DNA of 61,200 nucleotides from NCBI RefSeq assembly GCF_018598185.1, contig NZ_JAHESC010000044.1:1-61200 (forward strand), in the 5' to 3' direction. The notes under the pieces were generated by a model, which ran no database searches, was not told where the DNA came from, and worked only from the letters and a program-made list of their open reading frames with translations. The DNA is from Dawidia soli (lineage in GTDB: Bacteria > Bacteroidota > Bacteroidia > Cytophagales > Cyclobacteriaceae). The position numbers and the translations under genes were made by a program. Below, piece by piece: positions 25,598 through 34,732 of the stretch. The first letter of the stretch is position 1; each line of letters begins with the position of its first letter.

Positions 25598-26899
25598 TTG
25601 AAAATGAGATACAAAAACATACCGAAGGAACTCTTCGAATCAAACCGGGAAAAGCTTCGCAAGGAACTAAAGCCTCACGCCCTGCTCGTCGTCAATGCCA
25701 ACGACGTTATGCCGACAAACTCCGACGGCAGCATGCGCTTCCGGCAGAACAGTGACCTCTTCTATCTCACAGGCGTAGACCAGGAAGAAACCATCTTAGT
25801 CATGTGCCCCGACTTTCCAGACGAACGCTATAGAGAAGTCCTCTTTGTGCGCGAGACCAGCGAAATGATCGCGATCTGGGAAGGACACAAACTGACCAAA
25901 CAGGAAGCCCGCGAAAAAACCGGCATCCAAACCGTGTTGTGGGTATCCGAATTTCAAAAAGTCTTTAACCTCATGATGCTCATGGGGGACACAGAATATG
26001 TATACCTCAACACCAACGACCATTACCGTGCCGACAACCCCGTGGAGACACGCGAGGGGCGTTTTGTAAAATGGTGCCTGGAGAAATTTCCGCTGCACAA
26101 GTATGAGCGCCTGGCACCCATCATGCACCGTCTGCGGTCGGTAAAATCGCAACACGAGCTCGACCTGATGCAACGCGCGTGCGACATTACCGATGCCGGC
26201 TTCCGGCGTGTATTGAAGTTCGTGAAGCCCGGTGTGAAGGAGTACGAAATTGAAGCCGAATATGTACACGAATTTCTGCGCCGCGGCTCCCGCGGTTTTG
26301 CCTACGAACCCATTATTGCCTCCGGCACAAACTCGTGCGTGCTGCACTACCTCGAGAACAACCAGGTCTGCCAGGATGGCGACCTCCTGTTGCTGGATGT
26401 AGGCGCGGAGTATGCCAACTACAATGCCGACCTGACACGTACAATACCCGTCAACGGTCGCTTCTCCAAACGCCAGAAGGAAGTCTACAATGCCGTGTTG
26501 CGCGTAAAACGCCACGCCTATTCGCTGCTGCGTCCCGGGGTGAAATACTACGAATACCACAAACAGATCCAACAGTTTACCGAACAGGAGCTTATCGGGT
26601 TAAAGCTCATAGACAAGACCGACATCAAAAATCAGGATAGGGACAAACCCCTCTTCATGAAATACTTCATGCACGGCACCAGCCACCAGCTCGGTCTCGA
26701 TGTGCACGATGTCGGCAGCATGTATCATGAAATGCGCGAAGGTCAGGTTTGGACAGTAGAACCGGGCATATACATCCGGGAAGAAGGCCTCGGCGTTCGC
26801 ATTGAAAATAACGTAGTCATTGGCAAGGAGGGAGTACACGACCTGATGAAGAACATACCCGAAGAAGTAGAGGAGATAGAACATATCATGAATAGCTAA
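25598..26899 (+). CDS. pepP: Xaa-Pro aminopeptidase (aminopeptidase P family)
   Basis: A 433-residue cytoplasmic M24 metallopeptidase that removes the first residue from peptides with Pro in second place. An N-terminal AMP_N domain (residues 1-150) leads to the pita-bread domain. The five metal ligands are visible: the two Asp in LLLDVGAEYANYNADLTRT, His in FMHGTSHQLGLDVHDVG, Glu in TVEPGIYI, and Glu in GVRIENNVVIG. Length is standard. It is followed after ten bases by a DUF4198 gene, probably cotranscribed. Confidence 0.93.
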   Translation: MKMRYKNIPKELFESNREKLRKELKPHALLVVNANDVMPTNSDGSMRFRQNSDLFYLTGVDQEETILVMCPDFPDERYREVLFVRETSEMIAIWEGHKLTKQEAREKTGIQTVLWVSEFQKVFNLMMLMGDTEYVYLNTNDHYRADNPVETREGRFVKWCLEKFPLHKYERLAPIMHRLRSVKSQHELDLMQRACDITDAGFRRVLKFVKPGVKEYEIEAEYVHEFLRRGSRGFAYEPIIASGTNSCVLHYLENNQVCQDGDLLLLDVGAEYANYNADLTRTIPVNGRFSKRQKEVYNAVLRVKRHAYSLLRPGVKYYEYHKQIQQFTEQELIGLKLIDKTDIKNQDRDKPLFMKYFMHGTSHQLGLDVHDVGSMYHEMREGQVWTVEPGIYIREEGLGVRIENNVVIGKEGVHDLMKNIPEEVEEIEHIMNS

Positions 26900-26909
26900 A
26901 CAAACGACG

Positions 26910-27710
26910 ATGCGAAAGCGGTTTCTCATGCTGACGGTATTACTCGCAGCCACATGCGCCGTGGAGGCAGCCACCTGGTGGATATTGCCCAGCAACTATT
27001 TCTTCGAAGTAGGAGAGACCGCAAAGATCGGGTTTGTACAGGGAGAAGAGTTTAAAGCCGAGCCCTGGCCGTTGACGCAAAGCCAGGTAGTACGCCTCGA
27101 ACATTACCGTGCCGGCCTTGGCGTTAAAGATCTCCGGGCTTCGATACAAAATGACGATCGCGAAAGACTTGCCATAAAATTCGACAGGGCGGGAACACAG
27201 TTGCTCGCCCTGCAAAGCGCACCACAGTTTAAAGCGTGGGACGCTGCGGAATTCAACGCATTCCTCGAGGAAAATGGACTGGAAACCATCCTGGCGAAAC
27301 GCAAAGAGAGCCGCACCAGTGATAAGCCCGCAGGCGAGCGGCAGGTCGTGTATACCAAATTGTTGATACAGGTAGGAGATACGCCAGACGATGTATATAA
27401 AAAAGCAGTGGGCTTCCCATTGGAAATAATACCCGAACGAAACCCCTACAGCCTCCGGACAGGAGATGTCATGCGTTTTAAGATTCTGAAGGATGGCAAG
27501 CCATTGTTCGGCGCACGGGTAAAAGTGTGGAACCGGAAAGATAATCGTACCACCTTGCAGAACATCTATACCGAGAAAGACGGAACCATGGAGACCCGCC
27601 TGAGCAGCGCCGGGCCGTGGATGGTCAGTGTCGTACAGACAGAACCGTCAAAGATCGCCGGAACAGAATGGAACACAGCTTCGGCCAGCCTCGTCTTTGG
27701 CATCCGATAA
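26910..27710 (+). CDS. DUF4198 domain periplasmic protein
   Basis: 266 residues: signal peptide (MLTVLLAATCAVEA), then the HxxW-type opening ATWWILPSNYFFEVGE seen in DUF4198 proteins, and a beta-sandwich body ending with KVWNRKDNRT…GTMETRLSSAGPWMVSVV. DUF4198 members are periplasmic and often tied to metal (nickel, cobalt) uptake, but no transporter adjoins this one. The stop overlaps the next start (TAATG), indicating coupled translation. Confidence 0.8.
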   Translation: MRKRFLMLTVLLAATCAVEAATWWILPSNYFFEVGETAKIGFVQGEEFKAEPWPLTQSQVVRLEHYRAGLGVKDLRASIQNDDRERLAIKFDRAGTQLLALQSAPQFKAWDAAEFNAFLEENGLETILAKRKESRTSDKPAGERQVVYTKLLIQVGDTPDDVYKKAVGFPLEIIPERNPYSLRTGDVMRFKILKDGKPLFGARVKVWNRKDNRTTLQNIYTEKDGTMETRLSSAGPWMVSVVQTEPSKIAGTEWNTASASLVFGIR

Positions 27711-28147
27711 TGCAAAAACCAACAAGAACTATGCTTTTTTCAGATAAGGCACCCAAACCAGTCGGCGCATACCCGCACGCAAGACAAGTAGGCAACCTGC
27801 TTTTTTTATCCGGCGTGGGACCAAGGAAACGCGATGCAAAAGACATCCCCGGCGTCACACTGGATGAAGACGGAAAAATTCTTCAGTATGACATAGAAAC
27901 ACAGTGCCACGCCGTCTTTGAGAATGTACGCCTCATCCTGGAGGCATCCGGCGCGCGTTGGGATAACCTGGTTGATGTGACCGTCTTTCTCACGAACATG
28001 AAAGACGACTTCCTAACCTTTAACCGGATCTACGCGGAATACTTCAAAGAAAATCAACCGTGCCGTACCACGGTAGAGGTAAATGCATTGCCGACACCGA
28101 TCGCGATCGAGCTTAAATGTATTGCCGTGATAGGATCAGGACACTAA
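27710..28147 (+). CDS. RidA/YjgF-family protein, 2-aminomuconate deaminase-like
   Basis: 145 residues of the RidA imine/enamine deaminase superfamily, with GAYPHARQVGNLLFLSGVGP, the internal FENVRLILEASGA and the active-site-side PCRTTVEVNALP and IELKCIAV. The GAYPHA and SGxGPR wording is closer to 2-aminomuconate deaminase of the 3-hydroxyanthranilate route than to housekeeping RidA. No other tryptophan-breakdown gene is in the window. Its ATG (27710) overlaps the TAA of the DUF4198 gene; an ATG at 27731 is also possible. Its end overlaps the convergent TerB gene by 12 bases. Confidence 0.82.
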   Translation: MQKPTRTMLFSDKAPKPVGAYPHARQVGNLLFLSGVGPRKRDAKDIPGVTLDEDGKILQYDIETQCHAVFENVRLILEASGARWDNLVDVTVFLTNMKDDFLTFNRIYAEYFKENQPCRTTVEVNALPTPIAIELKCIAVIGSGH

Positions 28148-28534
28148 ATATTTTTTCGTGAGCTCTTTCAGGGAAGCAGTCTCCTCGGCCGACATAGGTG
28201 TAGCCCTGACATGCAGCAGCAAATCGAACATAACCTGTTGATCGTATCCTAACGAAGCTGCGATCTTGGAGCAGAACATCATCTCCTCCTTATACATACG
28301 TTCGTCAATTTTCATGAGCTGCACCAGGCTGAAGATGTAATTGAACTTCTCGTCGGCCGTCAGGTCTTGCGGAACGATCAACTCATGGTAGGCATCAAAA
28401 AGAGGTTCGATCTCATCGGGATAAAAACCGTTGGCCCGGCCGATGTTGAGGATGTAAAACTGTTCGCGTTCCGCCACGCGGCCATCGATCTGAGCAAGGC
28501 TGATCAACAACTTCATTTGTGCAAGTGGTGCCAT
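28136..28534 (-). CDS. TerB-like domain protein
   Basis: About 132 helical residues resembling the tellurite-resistance TerB fold: AQMKLLISLAQIDGRVAERE, then the paired second half FSLVQLMKIDERMYKEEMMF. The acidic metal-binding pattern (IDGRV…E and IDERM…E) is repeated in both halves, as in TerB. No ter cluster is nearby, so a role in tellurite resistance is not implied. The start is taken at ATG 28534; its 3' end overlaps the RidA gene. Confidence 0.72.
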   Translation of the reverse strand: MAPLAQMKLLISLAQIDGRVAEREQFYILNIGRANGFYPDEIEPLFDAYHELIVPQDLTADEKFNYIFSLVQLMKIDERMYKEEMMFCSKIAASLGYDQQVMFDLLLHVRATPMSAEETASLKELTKKYLVS

Positions 28535-28666
28535 AGAGAGAAATCCGGATTGTTGAGGCAAAGGCAAAATTAACCACAATTAAGCAATTATGTCCAAAAG
28601 TCATCGTTGGGAAAGCCGGGGAGCATAAAAACGTCGTATTTAAGCGGGGAATCGTAATTTAAGGAC

Positions 28667-29251
28667 ATGAATTTTTTGGCCCACCTCTACTTGTCAGGCA
28701 ACGATCCGAAGATCATGGCAGGCAACTTTATGGGAGACTTTGTCAAAGGCCGCGCCTCGCTCGAAAAGCTCGACCCGGAAATCGCACGAGGCGTAGAGCT
28801 GCACCGCGCCATAGACCATTTTACAGATCACCACCCGGTCGTCTCACAAAGCAAAGACCGCTTGCGGCCGGTGTACCGGCACTACGCCGGGGTGATCGTA
28901 GACGTGTTCTATGATCATTACCTGGCAAAACGGTGGTCCGGGTATCACACCGCGCCGCTGGAAGATTTTGCAGTACACGTCTATGCTACCATGCAAGAGC
29001 TCCAGTACCTGCTGCCCGCCAGCCTGCAGCAAATGCTGCCCTATATGATCCGAGGCAATTGGCTGGTGGGGTATTCTCACATCGAAGGCATACAACGTAC
29101 CCTCACCGGCATGTCCCGGCGAACGACGCACGTCTCTCGTATGGACGAAGCGGTTAACGAACTGCGTAGGTACTATAAGGAATTTGGAGAGGAGTTCGAG
29201 GTATTTTTCCCCGAACTGCGGAAACACGCTCAGTCATTTTTAACACGTTAG
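28667..29251 (+). CDS. acpH: Acyl carrier protein phosphodiesterase
   Basis: 194 residues of the AcpH/DUF479 family: NFLAHLYLSGNDPKIMAGNF and MGDFVKGR at the start, HRAIDHFTDHHPVV (metal-binding His/Asp), VIVDVFYDHYLAKRW, and MIRGNWLVGYSHIEGI. These all-helical HD-like enzymes remove phosphopantetheine from holo-ACP. Full length and all family His/Asp present. Followed after 62 bases by a small unknown gene. Confidence 0.9.
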   Translation: MNFLAHLYLSGNDPKIMAGNFMGDFVKGRASLEKLDPEIARGVELHRAIDHFTDHHPVVSQSKDRLRPVYRHYAGVIVDVFYDHYLAKRWSGYHTAPLEDFAVHVYATMQELQYLLPASLQQMLPYMIRGNWLVGYSHIEGIQRTLTGMSRRTTHVSRMDEAVNELRRYYKEFGEEFEVFFPELRKHAQSFLTR

Positions 29252-29313
29252 ACCGGGCGTCATTGTTTTTCAACGAACGAAGTGGTTTTTTTACCGAGAC
29301 TTTCACTATAACT

Positions 29314-29673
29314 ATGCAGAACGATCCCGAATTGAATGGAAAGTACCTGGGCACCATCTCACAGGATTTTGTCAAAGTGGCCGATGCCCTGAAAGAAGCA
29401 TCCTACCAGATCCGCAAGGCGGGCTTTGATTATCCTGTTTTTGTGCTCTGCAAAGACGTGCAGCCCATCGGACAGCTGCTTTTCGACCAACGCCAGCAGG
29501 GCACAGCTTGGAATTACTTCGCATCCTTTCTGGACGAATTTTTGCAACGCGGGCTGGTGACAGGTCGCGAAGACTTTGAGAAGGCCTACAAAGACCCCGA
29601 TGAATTTTGCTGCCTGTTTGTAGTAGACGAACAGTTTACAAATTTTTTATTTATTCCCTATCCTGAAGACTGA
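29314..29673 (+). CDS. Conserved hypothetical protein, about 119 residues
   Basis: A soluble acidic protein with mixed alpha/beta pattern (GTISQDFVKVADALKEASYQ, FPVFVLCKDVQPIGQLLF-like strand, NYFASFLDEFLQRGLV, EFCCLFVVDEQFTNFLFIPY). No known domain recognised; I believe orthologues occur in Cytophagales. The ATG at 29314 is used because the upstream in-frame stretch resembles untranslated leader. It ends three bases before the sensor kinase, so the two are probably cotranscribed. Confidence 0.65.
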   Translation: MQNDPELNGKYLGTISQDFVKVADALKEASYQIRKAGFDYPVFVLCKDVQPIGQLLFDQRQQGTAWNYFASFLDEFLQRGLVTGREDFEKAYKDPDEFCCLFVVDEQFTNFLFIPYPED

Positions 29674-29676
29674 TAC

Positions 29677-32600
29677 ATGCAGTATACCGGAAACGTAGTT
29701 AAACGCAAAACGCTCCACAGTCTTCCGGTATGGCTGTTGTTTCTGCTTCCCCTCGTAGGCGTGGCTCAGGTCATGCCCGACGACGTTCCCTTCGAGCACG
29801 TATCCGTCCCCGGGAGTATCCGCTCCTCGTATGCAGTGGACATATTGCAAGACCCCGGCGGATTGTTGTGGTTCGGAACCGCCAGCGGCTTGTTCCGGTT
29901 TGATGGTTACAACTTCACCGCATTTGATTACGTAGAGCCCGACTCCGTACACATGGCAAGTCGGCAGATAACGTCCCTCCTGTGGGACGAGCAGGGCAGG
30001 CGCCTGCTGGTCGGAACCCGTCAACACGGCCTGTTGATGTATTCAAACGTGCGCGACAGACTGGTGACGCTGGTCCGTTCAAAGAAAACCGAGATAAACG
30101 ATCTGGCACAGACACGCGACGGCAGGATTTGGGCCGCCGCCGCCACTGGCCTCTACAACGTAGCAAAAGACACCCTGATATACTGTGATACCCATGATCC
30201 CGATCCCGGAGTATCGGCCTTGCTAACGCATGAGAACAAAGTTTTCGCAGGAGGTGTGCGGCGCATCAACGTCATGGAAAACGGAGTGTTCCAATATGCC
30301 ATTCCGTTGCAGGCAGAAGGGTACACATTTGCCCCCAAGACACGGGTCACAGCCCTCATGATCGACCACCGCAACCGGCTGTGGGCCGGTACAGACCTCG
30401 AAGGAGTCCTGGTGATCGACTTGGCAACACATAAAATTGTAGAGCATTTGTCCGGCAACCAGGAACCCTTTGCCGGTCGCATCAATGGGTTCATGCAGGA
30501 TGATCAAAAGTTTATCTGGATCTTGACCAAAACATCCGGTACCGTACTATATGACCCCGACACTCAAAAGATGTTGCAATTGATGCGGGACCCCACCAAC
30601 GAGTACTCTATCAGTGGGAACAACTGTGCATCTGTTTTTCAAGACCGGTCCGGTATCATCTGGATCGGCACGAATGGAGACCTGAATAAATACGATCGCG
30701 ACAAACGTAAATTCATGCACTATGAGTTTAATCCGCATAACCCCAATTCGCTTAGCGACAACGTTATTCGCGGGCTGCACGTGGATCCCGCCGATCGTAT
30801 CTGGGCGGCGACGGAAGGCGGCTACATAAATATTATCGACCAGGCAACGCACAAAGCCCAACGCATAAAGATTGCAATACCCGGGGTTGATGATATTGTG
30901 GTGCCCTACGCGTTTGCTCCTAAAAGCAAAACCGAAATGTTTGTGGGGTCGTCCGAGGGAATGCTCCTGCTGAACACACAAACACAGCAAATAACATCGT
31001 ACAAACCCCTGGCACAATACACCGGCGGGAAACGCGTGCGACAACTGCTGCGCAGCGGGCAAAAGTTATACGCGCTCGTGGCGGGCAACGTGTTGGTATA
31101 CGATCTGCAGCGCGGCGACGTAGAAGAATGGAACGACTTCAGCCACCGCGCAACATTTCTGTATGAAGACAACGAAGGGCGCATCTGGATCAGCACACCG
31201 GACTATCTGTGGCACCGCGATAAGGAAACCGGCCCGCTGATACGGCAACAGTTCTCCGCCGACACGACAAAGCAAATGCCTCTGCTAATCCAGCAAGCGG
31301 GACATGCGTTGATCGTAACAGTATACGAAGAGGGCATGTATATACTGGATGTAGGAGCGGATGCCCGTTTTACCGTCAGGAAACATTTCACTACCAGAAA
31401 TGGACTGCCAGACAATACCATATATGCCGCCCTGGAAGATAAAAGCGGTAACATCTGGCTCAGCTCCAACCAGGGCATCATTCGGTTTGCGCACAGCGAC
31501 AGCACCTTCACGAGTTTCGATACGTCCGAAGGAGTACAGGATGAGGAGTTTAATCGCCTGGCATTTGCCCGGACCAATAAAGGAAAACTTGCCTTTGGAG
31601 GAATAAACGGCCTGAACATATTCGACCCCGAACGGTTTTCGATCAAAAGACATACTGTCACACCGGTTCTTTTTGGCCTGACGACCTATACGGCCGAATC
31701 AGCATCGAACACCCGTGATTACTACACGCTCTTCGACCGGAAAGAGCTGAAATTAAAGCACACTCAAAACTTTTTCTCCATCACCTTTGGCACAGCCGAT
31801 TTTCATACCCCCGTTCGGCACACGTATCAGTATAAACTGGAACACATAGACAAGAACTGGATAGATGCCGGGCAACACAATTTTGCCAACTACACGGAGT
31901 TGGAACCGGGCGAATATACATTCCGCGTCAAGGTTACCGGCACCGGAGGCACCGACACCGAAGCATCGGTTAAGATCTATATCATACCGCCTTTCTATAA
32001 AACATGGTGGTTTAACGTACTCGCCTTCGTGGCCGCCGGCGTGATCGTGCTGGGCGTGATCCAGGGCCGCGTACAGCAAGACAAATTGGACAGACACCGC
32101 CTCGAAAGCCTGTTGACCATGCGCACAGCCGAGATCGAGCGCTCGCGCGAAGAACTGAAAGCCCTCAATCAGAAGAAGGACCTCATCTTCTCCATCCTCT
32201 CACACGACCTCCGCTCCCCCCTGACGACCTTAAAAGGATTCTTGGGAATTCTCATCGAAGACGCCGGCGTGTTGTCACGGGACGATGTGAAGAAGTATGC
32301 ATTGACCATACGCAACTCCGTCACCAACTCACTTGATCTCATTGATAATACGCTCTTCTGGTCGTTATCCCAGATGGGCAACATCACCCACAACCCCACG
32401 CGTGTGTCGGTGAATGCAATCATAGAAAAGGTCATGGGCCTGTATCAGCTGACAGTTCAAAAGAAGAAGATCGAGCTTACGTATAAAGCCGACGAAGCCC
32501 TGGCCGTATATGCTGACGAAAATATGTTTTATGTAACCCTGCGAAACCTGGTCTCGAATGCCATCAAATATACACCCGAGGGCAAAGTCGTTCGTGTAAC

Positions 32601-32874
32601 GTGCGTGCGCAAAGGAAAAATGGCCGAGATCGTGGTCCACGACGAAGGCGTTGGCATGAGTGCCGAATACCTCAGCAAGGTACTGTCGATGAAACAACCG
32701 ATCCTGAAAAAAGGAACACTCAACGAAAAGGGTACCGGCCTCGGGCTGTTGTTATGCAAGGAGTTCATCGCTGTAAACAACGGCACGTTCGATGTCTTCA
32801 GCGAAGAAGGCGCAGGCACCACCATCCGGGTAGCATTTCCCCTTGCAGAAGAAAACCCAGCGAATAATACTTAA
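29677..32874 (+). CDS. Sensor histidine kinase with periplasmic beta-propeller (HTCS-like, no receiver)
   Basis: A 1065-residue membrane sensor. After a signal segment (LPVWLLFLLPLVGVAQ), about 700 residues carry Reg_prop propeller repeats (GLLWFGTASGLFRFDG, RIWAAAATGLY, IIWIGTNGDLNKYD, NIWLSSNQGIIRF), then a Y_Y_Y domain (TYQYKLEHIDKNWIDAG), one membrane helix (about 773-793), a coiled linker, HisKA with H843 (ILSHDLRSPL) and a HATPase domain (LRNLVSNAIKYTPEG, GTGLGLLLCKEF). Unlike classic hybrid HTCS proteins it has neither receiver nor AraC domain, so a separate response regulator is needed; none is adjacent. Its TAA overlaps the thiL stop. Confidence 0.92.
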   Translation: MQYTGNVVKRKTLHSLPVWLLFLLPLVGVAQVMPDDVPFEHVSVPGSIRSSYAVDILQDPGGLLWFGTASGLFRFDGYNFTAFDYVEPDSVHMASRQITSLLWDEQGRRLLVGTRQHGLLMYSNVRDRLVTLVRSKKTEINDLAQTRDGRIWAAAATGLYNVAKDTLIYCDTHDPDPGVSALLTHENKVFAGGVRRINVMENGVFQYAIPLQAEGYTFAPKTRVTALMIDHRNRLWAGTDLEGVLVIDLATHKIVEHLSGNQEPFAGRINGFMQDDQKFIWILTKTSGTVLYDPDTQKMLQLMRDPTNEYSISGNNCASVFQDRSGIIWIGTNGDLNKYDRDKRKFMHYEFNPHNPNSLSDNVIRGLHVDPADRIWAATEGGYINIIDQATHKAQRIKIAIPGVDDIVVPYAFAPKSKTEMFVGSSEGMLLLNTQTQQITSYKPLAQYTGGKRVRQLLRSGQKLYALVAGNVLVYDLQRGDVEEWNDFSHRATFLYEDNEGRIWISTPDYLWHRDKETGPLIRQQFSADTTKQMPLLIQQAGHALIVTVYEEGMYILDVGADARFTVRKHFTTRNGLPDNTIYAALEDKSGNIWLSSNQGIIRFAHSDSTFTSFDTSEGVQDEEFNRLAFARTNKGKLAFGGINGLNIFDPERFSIKRHTVTPVLFGLTTYTAESASNTRDYYTLFDRKELKLKHTQNFFSITFGTADFHTPVRHTYQYKLEHIDKNWIDAGQHNFANYTELEPGEYTFRVKVTGTGGTDTEASVKIYIIPPFYKTWWFNVLAFVAAGVIVLGVIQGRVQQDKLDRHRLESLLTMRTAEIERSREELKALNQKKDLIFSILSHDLRSPLTTLKGFLGILIEDAGVLSRDDVKKYALTIRNSVTNSLDLIDNTLFWSLSQMGNITHNPTRVSVNAIIEKVMGLYQLTVQKKKIELTYKADEALAVYADENMFYVTLRNLVSNAIKYTPEGKVVRVTCVRKGKMAEIVVHDEGVGMSAEYLSKVLSMKQPILKKGTLNEKGTGLGLLLCKEFIAVNNGTFDVFSEEGAGTTIRVAFPLAEENPANNT

Positions 32875-33908
32875 GACGCGAAGTGATTCCAGCCCTGCGC
32901 TTGCAGCGGCACAATGCTACCTTGCTTGCTGATCATCAAATGCTGGTTGGCTTTGTCGTGTACATAACCGATCATGTGAATATCGGGATGGTTTTTGATC
33001 TTCTCCAGATCCGCTTGAGAGATTGTAAACAGCAGTTCGTAATCTTCGCCGCCATTCAACGCGCATGTAATAGGATCGAGGTTGAACTCCACCGCCGTAT
33101 TAAACGTGATCTGGTCAATGGGGATTTTATCCTCAAAGATTCGAACACCAACGTTCGAGTTTTTGCCGATATGGAAAAGCTCAGAGGCCAGTCCATCGGA
33201 AATGTCGATCATCGACGTCGGCTGCACGCCCGCCTCTGCCAGATCGGAAACAACGTCGGTGCGCGCTTCCGGTTTAAGCTGACGGCCAACGATATATTCA
33301 AACGAATCCAATGCCGGCTGCATATTGGGGTCCGCTAAGTAGACTTGCTTCTCGCGTTCGAGGATTTGAAGCCCCATAAAAGCGCCTCCCAGGTCCCCCG
33401 TTACACAAATGATGTCGTTGGGTTTTGCCCCGCTGCGGTATACAACCTTGTCTTTCTGCACACGCCCCGTCACCGAAATGGAAATGACCAACCCCGACGG
33501 AGAAGCAGTCGTATCGCCGCCGATCAGATCGACACCATAGCTTTCACAAGCCGCATGGATACCTTTATACAAAGCGTCGACAGCCTCGACAGAAAAACGA
33601 TTGGTCAGGGCAAGACTTACCGTGATCTGCTCGGCCTTGCCATTCATCGCCGCGATGTCTGACACATTCACCGCTACAGCCTTGTATCCCAGGTGGTGCA
33701 GCGGCATGTACGCAAGGTCAAAGTGAATGCCTTCCACCAACATATCGGTCGAGAGCAACAGGAAATCATCCTGTCCTGCTGACAGCACCGCGGCATCGTC
33801 GCCAATGCCCTTGATGGAAGAAGTGTTTTTCAGGGAAAAATCCCGACTGATGTGGTCGATCAGCCCGAACTCTCCAAGCTGGCTGATTTCTGATCTGGTC
33901 TCGCTCAT
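32871..33908 (-). CDS. thiL: Thiamine-monophosphate kinase
   Basis: 345 residues of the PurM-like ATPase superfamily; phosphorylates thiamine phosphate to thiamine diphosphate, the active cofactor. Motifs: GIGDDAAVL near the N-terminus, LLLSTDMLVEGIHFD, AVNVSDIAAMNG, DLIGGDTTASP, and MIDISDGLASEL; NGGEDYELLFTI closes the core. The start ATG 33908 gives MSETRSEISQLGE…, as in relatives. It is convergent with the sensor kinase with a four-base overlap (TTAA is the stop of both). Confidence 0.94.
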   Translation of the reverse strand: MSETRSEISQLGEFGLIDHISRDFSLKNTSSIKGIGDDAAVLSAGQDDFLLLSTDMLVEGIHFDLAYMPLHHLGYKAVAVNVSDIAAMNGKAEQITVSLALTNRFSVEAVDALYKGIHAACESYGVDLIGGDTTASPSGLVISISVTGRVQKDKVVYRSGAKPNDIICVTGDLGGAFMGLQILEREKQVYLADPNMQPALDSFEYIVGRQLKPEARTDVVSDLAEAGVQPTSMIDISDGLASELFHIGKNSNVGVRIFEDKIPIDQITFNTAVEFNLDPITCALNGGEDYELLFTISQADLEKIKNHPDIHMIGYVHDKANQHLMISKQGSIVPLQAQGWNHFAS

Positions 33909-33959
33909 AAATGAAATGGGCAGGCGCTGCTTCACCGGGAGAACAGCCCTTTCGTCCTG

Positions 33960-33967
33960 CAAAAGTA
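33960..33967 (-). promoter_or_regulatory. Possible -7 element for thiL
   Basis: TACTTTTG on the minus strand (33967-33960), about 50 bases before the thiL start, matches TAnnTTTG. I see no convincing -33 partner, so this is a weak call. Confidence 0.35.
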
Positions 33968-34035
33968 AGATTATGCGCGAATATGAGCGATTTACTTCCT
34001 AATATCGTAGTAACTATGCCCCTGAAAAGGAGACC

Positions 34036-34200
34036 ATGATGAAGAAGATGATTGCGATGCTGGTGATAATAGCAATGGTGATCGGCGCCTGCGCCTCATC
34101 CAAGCCCTATTACAAAACAAAAAAAGGGAAGAAGAAGCAGAAGTATTATAACGACATCCAGTTTGGCGGAAAGAGCGCTAGCGAGATGAAGCGTCCTTAA
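34036..34200 (+). CDS. 54-residue putative lipoprotein
   Basis: A short gene with a good ribosome-binding site (AAAAGGAG six bases upstream) and an ideal lipoprotein signal: MMKKM, a hydrophobic stretch IAMLVIIAMVI, then the lipobox VIGAC with Cys at residue 19. The mature part is about 36 residues, very basic (KTKKGKKKQK) and ends in SASEMKRP. Function unknown; small basic lipoproteins of this form occur in Bacteroidota. It overlaps the 3' end of the convergent mce gene by 23 bases. Confidence 0.62.
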   Translation: MMKKMIAMLVIIAMVIGACASSKPYYKTKKGKKKQKYYNDIQFGGKSASEMKRP

Positions 34201-34594
34201 TTTCCTGGCAAAGCTCTACCAACACGCCTTGCGTCGTTTTGGGGTGCAGGAAACAAATACGCTTGTTGTCGGCGCCATTTTTGGGTTGCGGGTTGATCGG
34301 CTCAAATCCCTTGGCCTGATAATCCTCTATGCTTTTTTCCAGGTCCGCAACCTCGAATGCCAGGTGGTGAATGCCCTCCCCGCGCTTTTCAATAAATTTG
34401 GCGATCGGCGAATCGGGCCGTGTGGCCTCCAGGAGCTCGATTTTTACCCCGCTCACGTCAAAAAAAGCCGTGCGGACGCCCTCAGAAGCCACTTCTTCCA
34501 TCTTGTATTGCGCTTTTCCCAAAAGAGCAGCAAAAAGTGCATTGGCCTGCTGCATGTCCTTTACCGCAATACCGATGTGCTCAAGTTTTTCCAT
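34178..34594 (-). CDS. mce: Methylmalonyl-CoA epimerase
   Basis: 138 residues of the VOC (glyoxalase) superfamily. It interconverts the R and S forms of methylmalonyl-CoA in the propionyl-CoA/succinyl-CoA route. Metal-binding residues are in place: His in KLEHIGIAV, His in GEGIHHLAFEV, Glu in GVLVELCQE. N- and C-terminal halves repeat the beta-alpha-beta3 module. No mutase gene is adjacent. It ends inside the small convergent lipoprotein gene. Confidence 0.93.
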   Translation of the reverse strand: MEKLEHIGIAVKDMQQANALFAALLGKAQYKMEEVASEGVRTAFFDVSGVKIELLEATRPDSPIAKFIEKRGEGIHHLAFEVADLEKSIEDYQAKGFEPINPQPKNGADNKRICFLHPKTTQGVLVELCQEIKDASSR

Positions 34595-34732
34595 ATTGTG
34601 TTAACTTTGTATTCAAAGATGAATCTTTTGCCAGAATTAACAGAGCGAAGCTTGAAATTGGGGCAATAATGGGAACATTGACGGCCCGTGGGCGGTTATA
34701 ATACAACGAAAGACAAAGTTCATTTCCTATCA

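Noticed and set aside
28136-28534. Tellurite resistance determinant
   Set aside because: Only a TerB-like fold is present; no terC, terD or terZ neighbours.
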